A DNA stretch of 64,000 nt from Clarkia xantiana subsp. parviflora. Taxonomy: Eukaryota > Streptophyta > Magnoliopsida > Myrtales > Onagraceae. The DNA lies in NCBI GenBank assembly GCA_036873135.1, contig JAPTYO010000012.1, positions 11,354,090 through 11,418,089 of the forward strand, read 5' to 3'. The stretch's first letter is position 1, and every line of letters starts with the position of its first letter. The translations under genes and the position numbers were made by a program. This document shows, one piece after another, positions 10,157 through 22,360 of the stretch. The notes beneath the pieces were generated by a model, which saw nothing but the letters and a program-made list of their open reading frames with translations, made no database searches and was not told where the DNA came from.

Positions 10157-10553
10157 GGGTTAACAGGTCTTTTGGTCCATGATGTTTGACCACTTTTGGG
10201 GTTTGGTCCATGATGTTTTTTTTTTTTTTTTTTTGCCTAGTTTTGGTACTATATGTTTGCATTTTCTAGTTTTGGTCCGACCGTTATATTCCGTCCATTT
10301 TTTCCGTTAAGTGACATGTGCAAGTCATGTAATCCACCCTAAACTTTCAATTTTGTTCAAATTTTGGGGAATTAAAGTTTAGGTGGATCACGTGACTTGC
10401 ACATGTCACGTAACGGAAAAAATGGACGGAATGTAACGGTCAGACCAAAACTAGAAAAATTTGCAAACATATGGTACCAAAACTAGGCAAAAAATACATC
10501 ATTGACCAAAACCTAAAAGTGGTCAAACATTATGGATCAAAACCTATTATCCC
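10157..10553. mobile_element. Mutator-like foldback element, 397 bp, perfect 9-bp TSD
   Basis: Starts GGGTTAACAGGTC and ends ACCTATTATCCC, flanked by identical 9-bp TSDs TAAAATAAT (10148-10156 and 10554-10562). The two halves are inverted copies over ~165 bases (motifs TGTTTGACCACTTTT, TTTTGGT, ACGTGACTTGCACATGTCACG), so nearly the whole element is a hairpin. It lies only 68 bases beyond the previous element and shares its GGGTTA-type ends. Confidence 0.9.
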
Positions 10554-10562
10554 TAAAATAAT

Positions 10563-11219
10563 ACTTGAAATCTTAATTTATGTCGAGCTCTCTATGTTTA
10601 ATTGTTTATCCTTCATAAAAATTCTGCAATCATCGGGGACATATCTATTCAAGGGTGTCGCCAACTACTGCCTTTCCATCTTGACCAAAACTGCTGCACA
10701 AATCTTTCATCTTTAAAGGATTGAACAAGTCATATATTCTAGAGCCATTCTACAATGACACTACTAGAGATAAATCTCGAAACAAACAAGCCAAAAAAAA
10801 TACAAACTTCCGCAATTTGTTGTGGTTACTAGCTTAAAAAAAATGCTAGTTTTACTATTCTGAGGAATAGAAATATTACAAAGAAACAAGCTGCAGAATT
10901 ATTCTGAGAGAGTGGTGTATACCATCTGTCTCTGTCTGTACCGCCATCCGTCACCGAGTCATTCCGCACTGATTCATAACTCATGAAGCATTTGAGCAAT
11001 GACAAACATAAAAGTATTTGAACATGCAACATGCTTTTCTCCAGATAAACAAATTGCCATGTCATGTATATTAAGATACCACTGCAGCTGAAGCAAACTG
11101 CCATAGATTTAGAGATTGCTAATTGAGTAAGCCAAAACCATAGAAAGTTGAGAACTAGTGAAAAACAAAGTTCCATAACAAAACAGATAGAGAGAGGGAA
11201 GCAGAGTTTATACCACTCC
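10563..11219. other. 3' flank of the CNX2 fragment, no gene
   Basis: Moderately AT-rich sequence downstream of the CNX2 stop codon, probably its former 3' UTR and flank. A 133-codon minus-strand frame at 10829-11230 overlaps the CNX2 exon in another frame and lacks any family features. Confidence 0.5.
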
Positions 11220-12483
11220 TCAACCACCAATATGAATCATCGGCCTATTGGCTGTTTTGGCAATATCGAACATTCCAGCATGTGAAGCTTTCTTCTTCTT
11301 GACCTGTCCAATGAAAGCAGCAGCAGTTTTAGAAAAAGATGTTACAATACTTTAGACGCAGTTATGCTTTCTCTCATCATGTTTCAAGCCCTTTGGTTTC
11401 TTTCCAAAGTAAAACAACATACTAAATGAATGAAACCAAAGTGCTCATCAAAATTTGCATATAATAGGAGAGGCTAGTCATTGAGGATAAGAATCAGAAT
11501 GCATACAGCTGCTCCAATTATTTTCCGAAGCTCATCATCGTCAGCGCCAGAACGAAGTGGATCCCTTAAATTAACCTGCATGGATGAAGGGTACACATAA
11601 AATGGCTATGGTATAAGAAGATCTCCAGGAAGCTATCTAAATGCATGCACATTTACGATACATCTTCTTTTTTGAGGTCCAAACTCCAAAGACAGTAACT
11701 GTATAGACCTATTATGTGCAATAAATCTAGGTATCCAATGACAGTTCTAACCAAATCTTGTACGAAAGAGTCATTTTTAGATCAAGAGCCCTCAAAGGCT
11801 CTTTTGTTCCTTTCATCTACATGTACTAGCATCATAGCGGTTCTACTACTGGAACTGGGTTTACTTCGCTTAAAGTCTGTCAAAACGGAATGATGCTAAG
11901 TTAAACAGATCTCAGCGTGTATTACAATGTGGATTGTCTAAAATCTTAAAAGAATAATGACTACAGCAATCTCCGACAAGTGCAAATAAATGCATGCAAA
12001 ATTGATAGCAGTAATTGAGTAGAGGGACTCAATTCACCTCTGAAGGTCCAAACAAGCATACTTTGAAGTTCCCATCAGCTAAAAGTCGCAATCTATTGCA
12101 ACCGGCACAAAGTTTCTCAGTCATTGATGTGATGAAAGAAACCGTACCGTGATGCCCATCTATCCTGTAATTCTTTGCTGTTTCTGTATGAGGATCCTCA
12201 AGTCTCTTTAAACCTGGATATTGTGCTACCTGTTCAGTTAGGCTAAACCATTTATTTGAGAAGAGTTGAAGATGAAAAATGAAGGCAATTCCAGGTCTCT
12301 AGCTTACCACTTTGTCTCGAATCTCAAAGTAGGACACTAGTTTCTTTACATTCCATACATTTCCATCAAAAGGCATGAACTCAATGAACCGAACATTTAT
12401 TGGTCTGTTACGTGTCAACTCTACAAAATCACATATCTCATCATCGTTGAATCCACGCATCATAAGTTCATAACGCAGTTGAC
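11220..12483 (-). pseudogene. CNX2: CNX2 (MoaA-type GTP 3',8-cyclase), 5'-truncated and frameshifted
   Basis: Four consecutive exons of the plant MoaA homologue, which makes cyclic pyranopterin for molybdenum cofactor in mitochondria: 12308-12483 ([17 protein letters not shown]), 12038-12229 (SMTEKLCAGCNRLRLL), 11507-11575 (NLRDPLRSGADDDEL) and 11220-11303 (AKTANRPMIHIGG then stop). All introns are GT-AG and phases agree. The C-terminal iron-sulfur cysteines (CAGC...C) are kept. Everything before the VNCV segment, including the radical-SAM CxxxCxxC domain, is absent: upstream is Mutator-like and AT-rich DNA, then the next gene. An 8-bp insertion at 12459-12474 shifts the frame early in the first retained exon. 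The rest is strikingly well preserved, so truncation is recent or the piece is still constrained. Introns show it is a DNA-level duplication, not a retrocopy. Confidence 0.85.
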
Positions 12484-13121
12484 CTGAAGTTGGAAGTATA
12501 TAAATATTTACCATTTTATCAGCCTCAGTCAAATCAAATCAAAATCAATGAAATTGTTAAAGGGTTAACTACCTATAAACTGTATAAAGTTTGCTCCATG
12601 TTCGATTTTGGTGTCTGAAGTTTAAAATGTTGAAATTGACTATCTCAGGTTTCATTTTTGTTAAATATTGGTCTATTGCGCATCTTTTCCTCTCCCTTCA
12701 AACTTTTTCATCGACCCATTCACCCACTCATAATTCATCAATCTTTACTTTTTATAAAATCGCCAAATTTCCAGCAGAGTGTTGTGTAGTGATTTCCAGC
12801 GACAATAGAGCGAGATTTACTTGCGCAAATGTGGCCACCTTCTTAGGTGACAATCTTGGCAAGGTGACGAGAAGTGAGCGTGCATGAGAGCTCTTATTTG
12901 AATGGAATAGGAAAAAAAACCGATAACTTATGGAATTGGCCTCATTCACAAGTATACATATAAACGAAATTACAAAGTTTCGGTTTAATGTGAGATTCAT
13001 TTTAAAAATCAGATTTTCCGTAGAGGCAATTTCGTTATAACGTGACTAATTTCCACCATTTAATAATTTTTCTTAAAGCTACCAATTTGTTCACAAGCAA
13101 AATGTGTAACTGACAAATTGT

Positions 13122-13152
<31 letters not shown>

Positions 13153-13747
13153 TAGCAAGAAGATCCCAGCCAAGGTAGAACTCTTAACTGGGATTTGGGA
13201 CACGATACTATATATATATATATTTCTCATTTGGCTATAATAAATTACTTGCGGTCTGATTAAGTGCATATGATGAAACATAAGCACGGTTCCTTCAAAG
13301 AGTTGAAGCTGAAAAGTAATAAAAGTTGGTTGCAAATCCACATTAAAACCACAGAGATGCAAATCCACCAAGGTACACAGATACAAACATACATTATTAG
13401 ACCGCAGGCAAGAAGAGTAGTACATTTTGCCAATTTCTTTTTTTACTTAAAAATGAAAACCAACCTTATATATATACATTCATTATAGTATAGTATAGTA
13501 TAGTATAGTATAGTAGTGTAATAGTATAACTATTCCCAACACATTCATTCATTGCTCACAACTGAATTCAACTTCTTGCAGCTTAGCTAGCTGCTTTGCT
13601 TCTTCAATTCCTTCCTCTTTCTGTAGTCACTGACTGACTGGCTTCTTCACTTACCTTACCACCAAATAACAGAATCCTCAACTGCATCCACAGTCAAGAA
13701 TCCTTCATCCTGATATGGATGTTCACAAAAGCTAGAGCCTTTGCTTT
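12484..13747. other. Intergenic with orphan Mutator-like end; ARI 3' flank
   Basis: At 12562 the sequence starts GGGTTAACTACC and continues with TTTGCTCCATG and GTCTGAAGTTT phrases related to the 6026 element, but no matching right end is found. An A-tract of about 25 lies near 13122-13145. From ~13550 the sequence is the 3' UTR side of the Ariadne gene. No coding frame is supported. Confidence 0.45.
13484..13513. repeat. (TATAG)6 tandem repeat
   Basis: Six uninterrupted copies of the pentamer TATAG, 235 bases beyond the stop codon of the Ariadne gene; likely a polymorphic microsatellite. Confidence 0.9.
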
Positions 13748-14781
13748 TTATCGCTTCTGGCGACACATTTGGCATACAGTAGCAGTTCTGACATTAGCAA
13801 AAGTACAATGATCACAGGACCAGTGGCCTGTGTCATCATTATTATTTCTGCCTGAACCTCCACCTCCTGTAGTGGTGCTGGCTGTCCTAAAAGTCACCTT
13901 CCCCTTTCCGCTCCTACTGCTGGAGGTCCCCTTGCTTCCTCCAGTTCGTGAGCTGCCTCTGCTGGAGCCTCCTTGAGATTGTGAGTCCACATCACATAGT
14001 CCATTCTCCAATGCCCTCACCAGGTTCTCAAAGTAGTTCCTTGTCACACTATTACAATAACAATTAAAACAACAGGCTAGATCACAACTTCAACTGTAAT
14101 ATAGATACCAATATACCTGGTCAACCCAGCCAGCTTCGTGCGGAATTCATTGAAGTTGCTAGATGGGCCCTCGTCACTCAGGAACTGATTCAGTTCCTTT
14201 TCAGCACACTGATGAAGCCTTTCTAAACCCGACTCCGCCTCGCCTGGGTAAAATCAGCTCATATGTGACAAACCAATAAAATGTGGTAAATCCACACAAT
14301 TACAAGTACACGTATGTTGCAGACGTAATCGGGTAATATTCACAGACCTTGCAAGTATTCGAAAAACTGTTTCTTAGCATGATCATTGTCAGATAGATAG
14401 TATCCATAAGCGTAAGTCCACTTTAGCACACGCCTACACTCCACAATCTGCATACATCCAAGAGACTTTCAAACTGCATCCATATGATAAGCCATATATA
14501 CAAACACCTATATTGCAGTTGCCTAAACGTAGCAATACTGGAATTTGATTTTACCTGTTGCCAAGCCTCGATAATGAATTTAAGCTGCGATTCTGGTTGG
14601 CATTGTATGTCACTAAGCTTCTCCAGCTGATGAAGAGCAGAGTAAACATTACTTTCAAAAGCTTAAAGAAAACAAAACCACATTGTCAAGAATCCTAACT
14701 TCCCAGCAACATTAACAATATTAACCCATGGCGGATTTCATACTAAGTTCAAAAGGGCTATAAGGGTCTATAAATGTCAAG

Positions 14782-14857
<76 letters not shown>

Positions 14858-17800
14858 CCACACACACACCAAGTTACTCATTCAGCAGAGAAACTCAGTG
14901 TTATGGATAAATATATCCATAATAGTATAATATATATTATCGATAAGCTAGAATATATTATATTTACAATTAGTGATAGAGTTAGATATATTATTTATTA
15001 TCATTATCTGTTAGAATACTATATCTATTTAGATTGTACTAGTCTAGTCCTATATAAGGGACGCAGTTATTGAATAAGAAACAAGCAGAAAAGTTATTTC
15101 AATTATCTAGTTCTTAGTTAGATTAGTTCTTAGGTTAGATTAGTTCTTCGGGTTATCAAGACCCATAACACTCAGGTTAATTTTTTCCAATCTCCCTCAC
15201 TTATCTTAGCTAACTTCCACGAACTCCCTTCCACATCCAAAAATAATATTGAAAAAGACACCCTGATACAGAAAGAGCTAAATACTAATAATACAGTTAC
15301 AGAGAATTATGGTCACTGCAAACTACTTACATGCACTGTTTGCATTTGGTATAAATCAGCAAGCGCTTTTTGCCTTGACTGCAATATGAAAGAGTGCACA
15401 GGTTACAACTTACGTGTAATAAGTTTAATAAAAGAATCGGTTGACCAGTTTGTAAAATACAAAAGAGGATCCACAACATACCGTCTGATTGCTTGCCCAT
15501 CGCTCATAATAATGAGTGTATCTTTCCAAGGAATTCTTTGCCATTTCTCTTCTCCTCTCAGCATCATCATACTATAACAATAAATTGAAGTTCATGCACA
15601 ACTCTAAACAAACTTTTTTTCTCTCAATTTGCAAAATCTCAGTTTCCTAAAAAATCAATTATTGTAGATTTATGACCATACATGCGGCGTTAATTGGAGT
15701 AGAAAGATAAAGAATACTTACTGCCCCCTCTTGCTTAGCTGCCTCATAGCGATTACAGGCATAAAAACCACCTGTTCGCTCGCCATGCTCAGACCATACA
15801 CCAAGGCAGAGCCTATACATACGCATAACTTTGTGTTACCTATCAGTGGTCTAGGTTCTAGGAAAGATAACCAGTATGGTGGCATATAACTCCCCATGAA
15901 AGAAGAATCAAGACTCACCAGCAGAACTCGAATTTACATGGCGGTGTGCAAGTGATATGCATGCACCCTTGGTTTTTCTCAATTGGTCGCTTGCACTTCG
16001 GGCAAGGCTTTGAGTTGGCGAGAATCCTATAAATCAGTTTGACACAATTAGCTTCTCTTACTGCACGGGGAAAGGTATATGCTCCTCTCTAGGCTCTTCT
16101 CTACAGATTTTATTTGAGATTTATATCCACATTCCAACTTCTCCATTCAATTGATTAATCGAGTAAAAACACTTTAAAGTTGATATACAAATAATCAGAG
16201 TTATTTATAACTACTGTACAGTTTTTGAGCTGGTTGCTCAAGTTTAAGCTGATTTATAGGTTTGTCATGCATTACTGGTTCACGATGTTTTGTGATTGAA
16301 TCTTTCATTCAGCACATATATAGTTTATGATGCCATAATCCCTACTAACGCATACTTTTGGATTGCTTAAGGAGGAAAAACCCATGCTGTTAGTGGTTCC
16401 AGGCCCCTGGATTGAGGAACAAAAAGCTAGTTACGTACCAAATCGAAAACGAGGAACTTAGGCATGAGGATAAACAGGAATCTAAGAGAGGTGAGGCAAC
16501 CCATCAGATGCAGGACAACCAGCCGAACTCTTCTATCTTGAAAATGCTAGAATAAAAGCTCTACCTTTTGGGTCGCTGGATATGAAAAAGAGACCCACCA
16601 AGAACGAATATATAGAAATAAAAGATAATAGTGTTCAAAAGGCCTAAGAATTATATATGCCCTAGAGTATCTAGCATTCTCCTTCATAAGCACAAGAAGT
16701 CAAGGACAAGAATTTATAGGGGAAAGTGCATTAGAAGGCCTCTTGAGAATCTATGATACAGTTTTGTTGCTATTTTTCTCCAACGTTTCATTATTGAAAC
16801 CACTGAGAAATAGCATTTTCAGCCACTTTATTCCCTTGATAGAATAAACACGGATTCAGAAAGGAGCGTATAATTTGTACAGGGTATGTCCTGCCTAAGT
16901 TTACTCCCAGACCATCCAAACCTATTGACAATAATAGATATTTTTAATACTCACCAATTCATGTTCTCCGACTCAGCACTGTTCTTCATTATCCACTTTG
17001 ACACAGTCCCACAGTCCACTGGACGATGAGCTTCTTCAGTACACTGCATCACAACCAAGAAACGTGAATTTATTTGTGTTTAAGAACAAAATCTGTTTTA
17101 ATTTTGGTGCGAAGTGTGAACTTACTTTCCAACAAAAGTTATACGAGCAGAGACAGGCAACATCATAGCTTTCACTTCCAGCAGTAAACTCAACAGCATA
17201 CTCACAACCAGGTGCAGGACACCACTTGGTCTACAAGAAAACATGCATCTTTTAAAGCCTTCAATATCATATAGATGAATAGCATTACGTAAAAGTGTGA
17301 ATTAAATAATGGAAATTATTCGGGAACATCAATTTAAAAAGGATTAATTGAACAAACATGACAACTAGTATGTTCGCAAAATTTCAGACATACCTTCCTA
17401 TTGTCTTCGATATAAGAGCGAAGAAGATATAAACCATACTTCTTCTTATCCCCATCATGTGCTAGTGTATTTATCATTTCTTGACCAACAGCAGCAGAGC
17501 ATGATGGATCCGGACATCGTAGTGCCAGACATCCAGGCCCATCACAGATGGATGAGCTCATATAGCCTACGCATATACACGACCAGGTGTCAGGATACAG
17601 AATTAAAGAAAAAGAACAAATCATCTATCAAGACATAAACATACAAAACACATGATATGCGCATTGATAAAAATAAAGGTAAATCAAATACTTGTACGGA
17701 AGAAATGCAGCTTTTGATTATCACGGAATAAATGCCAAATAAACTATAGATAAAAATGATACATTACAAATATAAACAACTGAGAGACGAGCAATCTTCA

Positions 17801-20737
17801 GAAACAGCACTCTCCAACATTTATTTTATAATAACTTGGACAAACCTGCCCAGCATTCACCACAGTAAGGGTGACCACAAGTAGCTGAATAAATCTTATC
17901 ACGAGGATAGGACTCGAAGCATATTCCACACGTTAGCTGCAGAAACAGCAGAATTTAGAAATAAGATAAAATCACAGAAATAGTGTTCTTCCTATCACTG
18001 CGAAGCAGATTAAAATCTTACTTCACTAGAGTTAGGATATTGATCAAGCGCCATTTCAAATAAGCCAACTGCTTTACGCACTCTGTCTTCATCTGCAAAC
18101 CATTCATCGTGCACTTTGCAGACACTCCTGAATATAAATTTTTCTTTAACTTTATATTCATACTATGAAACTCCAAATAATAAATCTATTAAAGTGTGTC
18201 ACATAGCATCTGTAATTTCTTAAATATCCAGCACCCTACCTCCAAAAAGAATGCTTCGTTTTAGCATCTAAACATTACGGACACATAAAGATGGGAAAAA
18301 AAAATTCATAACACAATTCAACAATATTAATAATTCTGACATAAAGTAAAATGAGAAAACATGTCCAAATGAGCTGACAAAAGCTAAAAGAATTCATACC
18401 AATTGTAATGGCGCAATAGAATGACTGCATCATCTCTAGATATAGAAAGGACCATAGAGACCCTTGTTATATCATCCTCTTGGTGTTGCCGTATATCAGG
18501 CTCGGTTAAAACGGTATAGTTTTGCTAAATCAACAAAAGAAAAAGATCGTCATCAAATGATCAGTGTAAGAATAAACATAGTCGATGCATAAAATATCCT
18601 CCTAGACCTAGAATGGAGATGGACTAAGTTAACCTTTCTTCTAAAGGCTAAAAGAAGCATGGAGCGAAGTCCAGTATACTACTGTTATTTCTTAGTACAC
18701 TTTGGTTTTAATGATACAATAATAACAAATATAAATATTTCAAAGCACTAGTTGACTCCAAATAAAACTAATTAGAAACTCAAACATGCTTAATGCCCAT
18801 ACAAGATGCACATCTCCTTCCAGAACTCCTCAACCAGGCAAACTAATTCCCCTAGTCACTTGGGGACTCATAAATATTAGAAGTCATCCATAAGTGTATC
18901 GAGCATCAGATGTGCCCTTAATTTACAATTGTCTGTCTAGATCCCTTTCTACCATCTAAAATAAAGACACTTTTATGATCAGCCTTGTTTGGAAGGATAG
19001 ATTTCGATTATGGAATGTATCACTTTTGCTTTTTCTAATATGACTATCAAACCACAGTTTCATTAATCAACATCGAGACCTGTCCAAATTGTCGCCTTCT
19101 ATTCACCTTAAAACTGAACATGGGACCCATTTAGCCCACCTGAGAAACTAAATGACAACTAAATAAACCAAGAATCATCCAACCTCAAGTTCACTGTTAC
19201 TGAATCTCCCTGAGATCCTACCCCCAACCTAAACTGCAATACCTTGCCTCTTAGATGTAATTATGTAAATATTCTCCTTTTACATGCAAAATAGCTAAAC
19301 CAAGTAACCAACGTATATCCCTAGTTATCAAACCTGACACCATTATTAATCTGCTTATTAGTCCAGGAGCAAGTAAATATTACAGTTGCTCTATGAGTAT
19401 CTTCTGCAGCAATACCTTTACACGGGATATTCTGTCTAGGAAAATGGAGATTTTACTATTTAGAGCCATCTTTGCACATCCAGATAATGCGGAAACTTTA
19501 GTCTTTTTGGTAACGAGCTTGTCCAGGTTTCCAACTCGAAAGGCTAAGGAAAACATAACTTCATGTCAATCCATCTTCACGCTTTCATTATAATGCAACA
19601 ATCATGTTGCCCGAGGGTTCCAATAAAAGTTTCTTATTAATGGTAGAGCTTAAAGTTGCATAATGTTGATGGGTTGGTTCACTATAACACTATTATTTCC
19701 CATGTCCAAGGATTTCAATCGAAAGCTGTGGTTACTATAAACTGGAAAGCTATGGTTACAAACTGATTAGTCCACCATGGTGCTGATATAATACGTCTGT
19801 AGGTTAAATAATCCAATAACTGGAGTCAATTGCATTCTCAATGCTTCTCACACGGAGAAGGAAAGCAAAACTTCCAACCAGACTAATTCATACATGAATA
19901 GAACTTTTAAAATTGAAATCTCTTACAACATATGTATGTTAATAATGCACATATATGAGACTAAAGGACCCAATATAAGCATATTAAATCATAATTATAT
20001 GGAACCATAATGCCAATACCATTCCTTGCTTCCAAAAGACTAAAAGAAGCATCAAACTCTCCTCTGCAGCAAATTCACCATTTTTCTTGCCTTACAATTT
20101 TAACAGCCTGATTTGGAAGCTCTAGCCACCCTACATACCAAATATTACATATATAAAACGGCCTTCTAAGCAGTCCCTCTGCTGGGAAAAAAGTTACACT
20201 GTTTTCACATACCAATTTAGTGCCTCAACAACAAATTTAGCACTAGGAACGATAACCAGAACCAACCAGAACCAACATCAACATACTGCTTATTGCTATG
20301 CATGATAAATATAATAAAAAAAACACCAAATTGAACAGCTGCTTAAAATTTGAAACCACTGACGTATGTCTATCGATATTTCTAGCCTAATAACGCTGAC
20401 TCAACGCATGTACAAATAAATATAGACAAACAGATCACATTCGCCGACGAAGCATAAATAGCAAGGAATAATCCGAATTATGTTGCTCCGAATATCAAGA
20501 AAAACAATAAAAATGGGGGAAAATGAGCAAATTTCCAGCACGGCAGAGGCATGAAACCTCTGAAATGGCACAAACCTGATAGCGATAAGCTGTAAGCACG
20601 TCAGAATCATCTTCGGCGTCCACATAACCAGCTTCAGCGTTATCGCTGTCGTAGTAATCATCATTCTCGCCGCTGTAGAAATCGTCGTCGCCTGACTCTA
20701 AATCGCTGGCGTCGTGCATGTCGTCGTCAGAATCCAT
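13748..20737 (-). CDS. ARI: Ariadne-type RBR E3 ubiquitin ligase, 15 coding exons
   Basis: Exons (minus strand): 20576-20737, 18400-18524, 18022-18127, 17846-17936, 17394-17566, 17126-17230, 16955-17043, 15919-16026, 15722-15812, 15482-15571, 15331-15378, 14555-14626, 14348-14447, 14117-14243, 13748-14048. They total 1788 bases and 595 residues; all introns are GT-AG with matching phases. Order: acidic N terminus (1-50), UBA-like segment, RING1 from C134 (CGIC...CGHPYC), IBR (from ~W222), RING2 with CPKC at 292-295 and presumptive catalytic Cys305 (QGCMH), coiled Ariadne domain, Gly/Ser-rich linker, and a C-terminal RanBP2-type zinc finger (WSCDHCTF...CQMC). RBR ligases take ubiquitin onto the RING2 Cys before transfer. 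The zinc finger and length fit the plant ARI1/ARI2/ARI3 group. Intron 1 is ~1.9 kb. The gene appears intact. Confidence 0.95.
14783..14856. repeat. (TA)n microsatellite, 74 bases
   Basis: Pure TA run followed by a short CA run, inside intron 11 of the Ariadne gene and close to the solo LTR. Confidence 0.95.
14899..15170 (+). mobile_element. Solo LTR, 272 bp, in Ariadne intron 11
   Basis: Starts TGTTATGG and ends CCATAACA (short inverted ends of LTR type). It is flanked by identical 5-bp duplications CTCAG at 14894-14898 and 15171-15175. Internal signals in plus orientation are CCTATATAAGG (TATA) near 15050 and AATAAG downstream. No primer-binding site or internal region remains, so this is a recombination-derived solo LTR, oriented opposite to the host gene. 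Confidence 0.85.
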
Positions 20738-21651
20738 ACCCGTACGAAACCCTAAACCTATACAAGGTGCCAATTGGGAATCAAGCAGAGAGGAGAGGGT
20801 TAGGTAGGAAGAAAATAGGATGAATCAGGACGCTTTCAGTTCAGGAAACTTTTGGTATAGATGTAGAAAAGATGTTTCTGCCGATTGATAAAGCGAATCG
20901 CAGCTCATATAATGGTTTATTTTTGGGTTAATAAATGGTACACATGTTTGGTCACGTAAGCAAAACAACAAATACTTTTGTAATACTATTTGAGTTTTTG
21001 TCGTATATATTTTCAAAATATATATTTTGATGGGCTTTGCTAAAGCCTGTGAAACTTGTAGTGAATTTTCCTGTGAAACTTCCTTTTAAATGGACTATGG
21101 GACCCGCTCAGCAATGATGACTTATTCTCTTTCTACTTTTCTCAAATCTACCCTCACGGTTCATAGTTCATAACTTCATATGGTCACCGAAAAAAGTAAT
21201 TAATTTTTTTTTTCCTTTCAAATTCAACTGAAAAATATAACGTTAATTTGGATAAAGTTGTGGAAAAAAATCCCAAATAATTCGGTTATTTACATTGACA
21301 AAAAAAAAAACAACGGTTATTTAGTTTTTTTTTTTCAGGTTTACCAAAAAAAAAAACAGACCATGTTTAGAATTAATGAACAGTTGGTAAAAAAATGTGT
21401 AGTGTACACGTTTTTTGTCTTAATAATAATAATATAAAATTTAGTAAATTATATTAAAAATTAAGAAAGTAGTGTGTATTTAAAAAAAATTAAAAAGAAT
21501 TCTACAAATCAATTTTTTCCTTCAAAATACAAATAACATTTTTTTTTCTAAAAATACGAAAAAATAGCTAAAAATCAAGTCAAGAATCTTGAATTCGGTT
21601 GGATCTGGTCTGGGTCGGGTTCCATCACGTTTGACACATTTTGTTCTAATG
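20738..21651. other. Upstream region of the Ariadne gene, no gene
   Basis: 5' leader and promoter side of ARI, then AT-rich sequence. A GGGTTAATAAATGG start at ~20933 resembles the ends of the Mutator-like family here, but no partner end was found. At ~21040-21090 two CCTGTGAAACTT motifs resemble the MITE ends at 42.6-43.0 kb. Confidence 0.4.
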
Positions 21652-21656
21652 AAATT

Positions 21657-21921
21657 AGGGCTGGCAATTTGTGCGGGCCGTGCAGGTTCGTGTCTTGCCA
21701 TTTTTGTGTCGTGTTCTGGGAGTCAGCACAAACACGACCAAATTCGGCCAACATAAAAAATTTGCACAAAAAAACATATAGTAAATTGAATAAAAAAAGT
21801 AATATTTAACAATTTTAGTTTAAAACATCGTGTTATCATGTCACTAATATCAAATTCAAATCCGTAATTTTCCTATCGTGTTCGTGTGGGCCCATCGTGT
21901 CAAGCCCGAATTGCCTGCCCT
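21657..21921. mobile_element. Short inverted-repeat element, 265 bp
   Basis: Left end AGGGCTGGCAATTTGTGC and reverse-complemented right end AGGGCAGGCAATTCGGGC are inverted copies. The flanks carry AAATT on both sides (21652-21656, 21922-21926). The interior is rich in GTGTCGTGTT / AACACGA phrases, a type common in plant MITEs. Superfamily not decided because the 5-bp duplication is short and AT-rich. Confidence 0.6.
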
Positions 21922-21926
21922 AAATT

Positions 21927-22355
21927 AAATGGATATATATATTAATAAAGCTAACCATTTATATATATAGAAAAACTGAGTTAATGTTTCAAAAAAAATC
22001 CAATCTAGCCAACAGCTAAAAATCTAAGTTTGCAATTTAATAATTAATTTTAGTACTGAATAAATGAATGAATAATGCTGTGCTATTTCTTGGCAAAAAA
22101 AAAAACAATGTGCTAATTCTTGACAAAAAAAAACGATGTGCTATTTATTGGCTTAACAAGGGTTAAGGGTATACTTGGAAAATATATCATTGCTTTGGGA
22201 ATTGGAACTACACGTGACAGTTACATCACTTTCTACCCAAATTTCACAGGGTTATTCACAGTTTAAAACATTTCTCTATTTTGATTATAAACAATAAAAA
22301 TAGTGTGCGAGTCTCAAAGTTAAACATGTTTATGCGAGAGTAGTTTAGGTAGGTG
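21927..22355. other. AT-rich intergenic, no feature
   Basis: No frame, repeat or RNA gene recognised. The last bases contain the left TSD (ACTAT) of the large retroelement. Confidence 0.5.
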
Positions 22356-22360
22356 ACTAT

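Noticed and set aside
10829..11230. 133-codon minus-strand frame with hydrophobic stretches
   Set aside because: Overlaps the last CNX2 exon in another frame and has no splice or family support.
13060..13425. 121-codon minus-strand frame upstream of the CNX2 fragment, considered as its missing exons
   Set aside because: Does not resemble the MoaA radical-SAM region and includes the translation of a poly-A tract.
19393..19593. 66-codon plus-strand frame in the large first intron of the Ariadne gene
   Set aside because: No family features; expected by chance in a ~2-kb intron.
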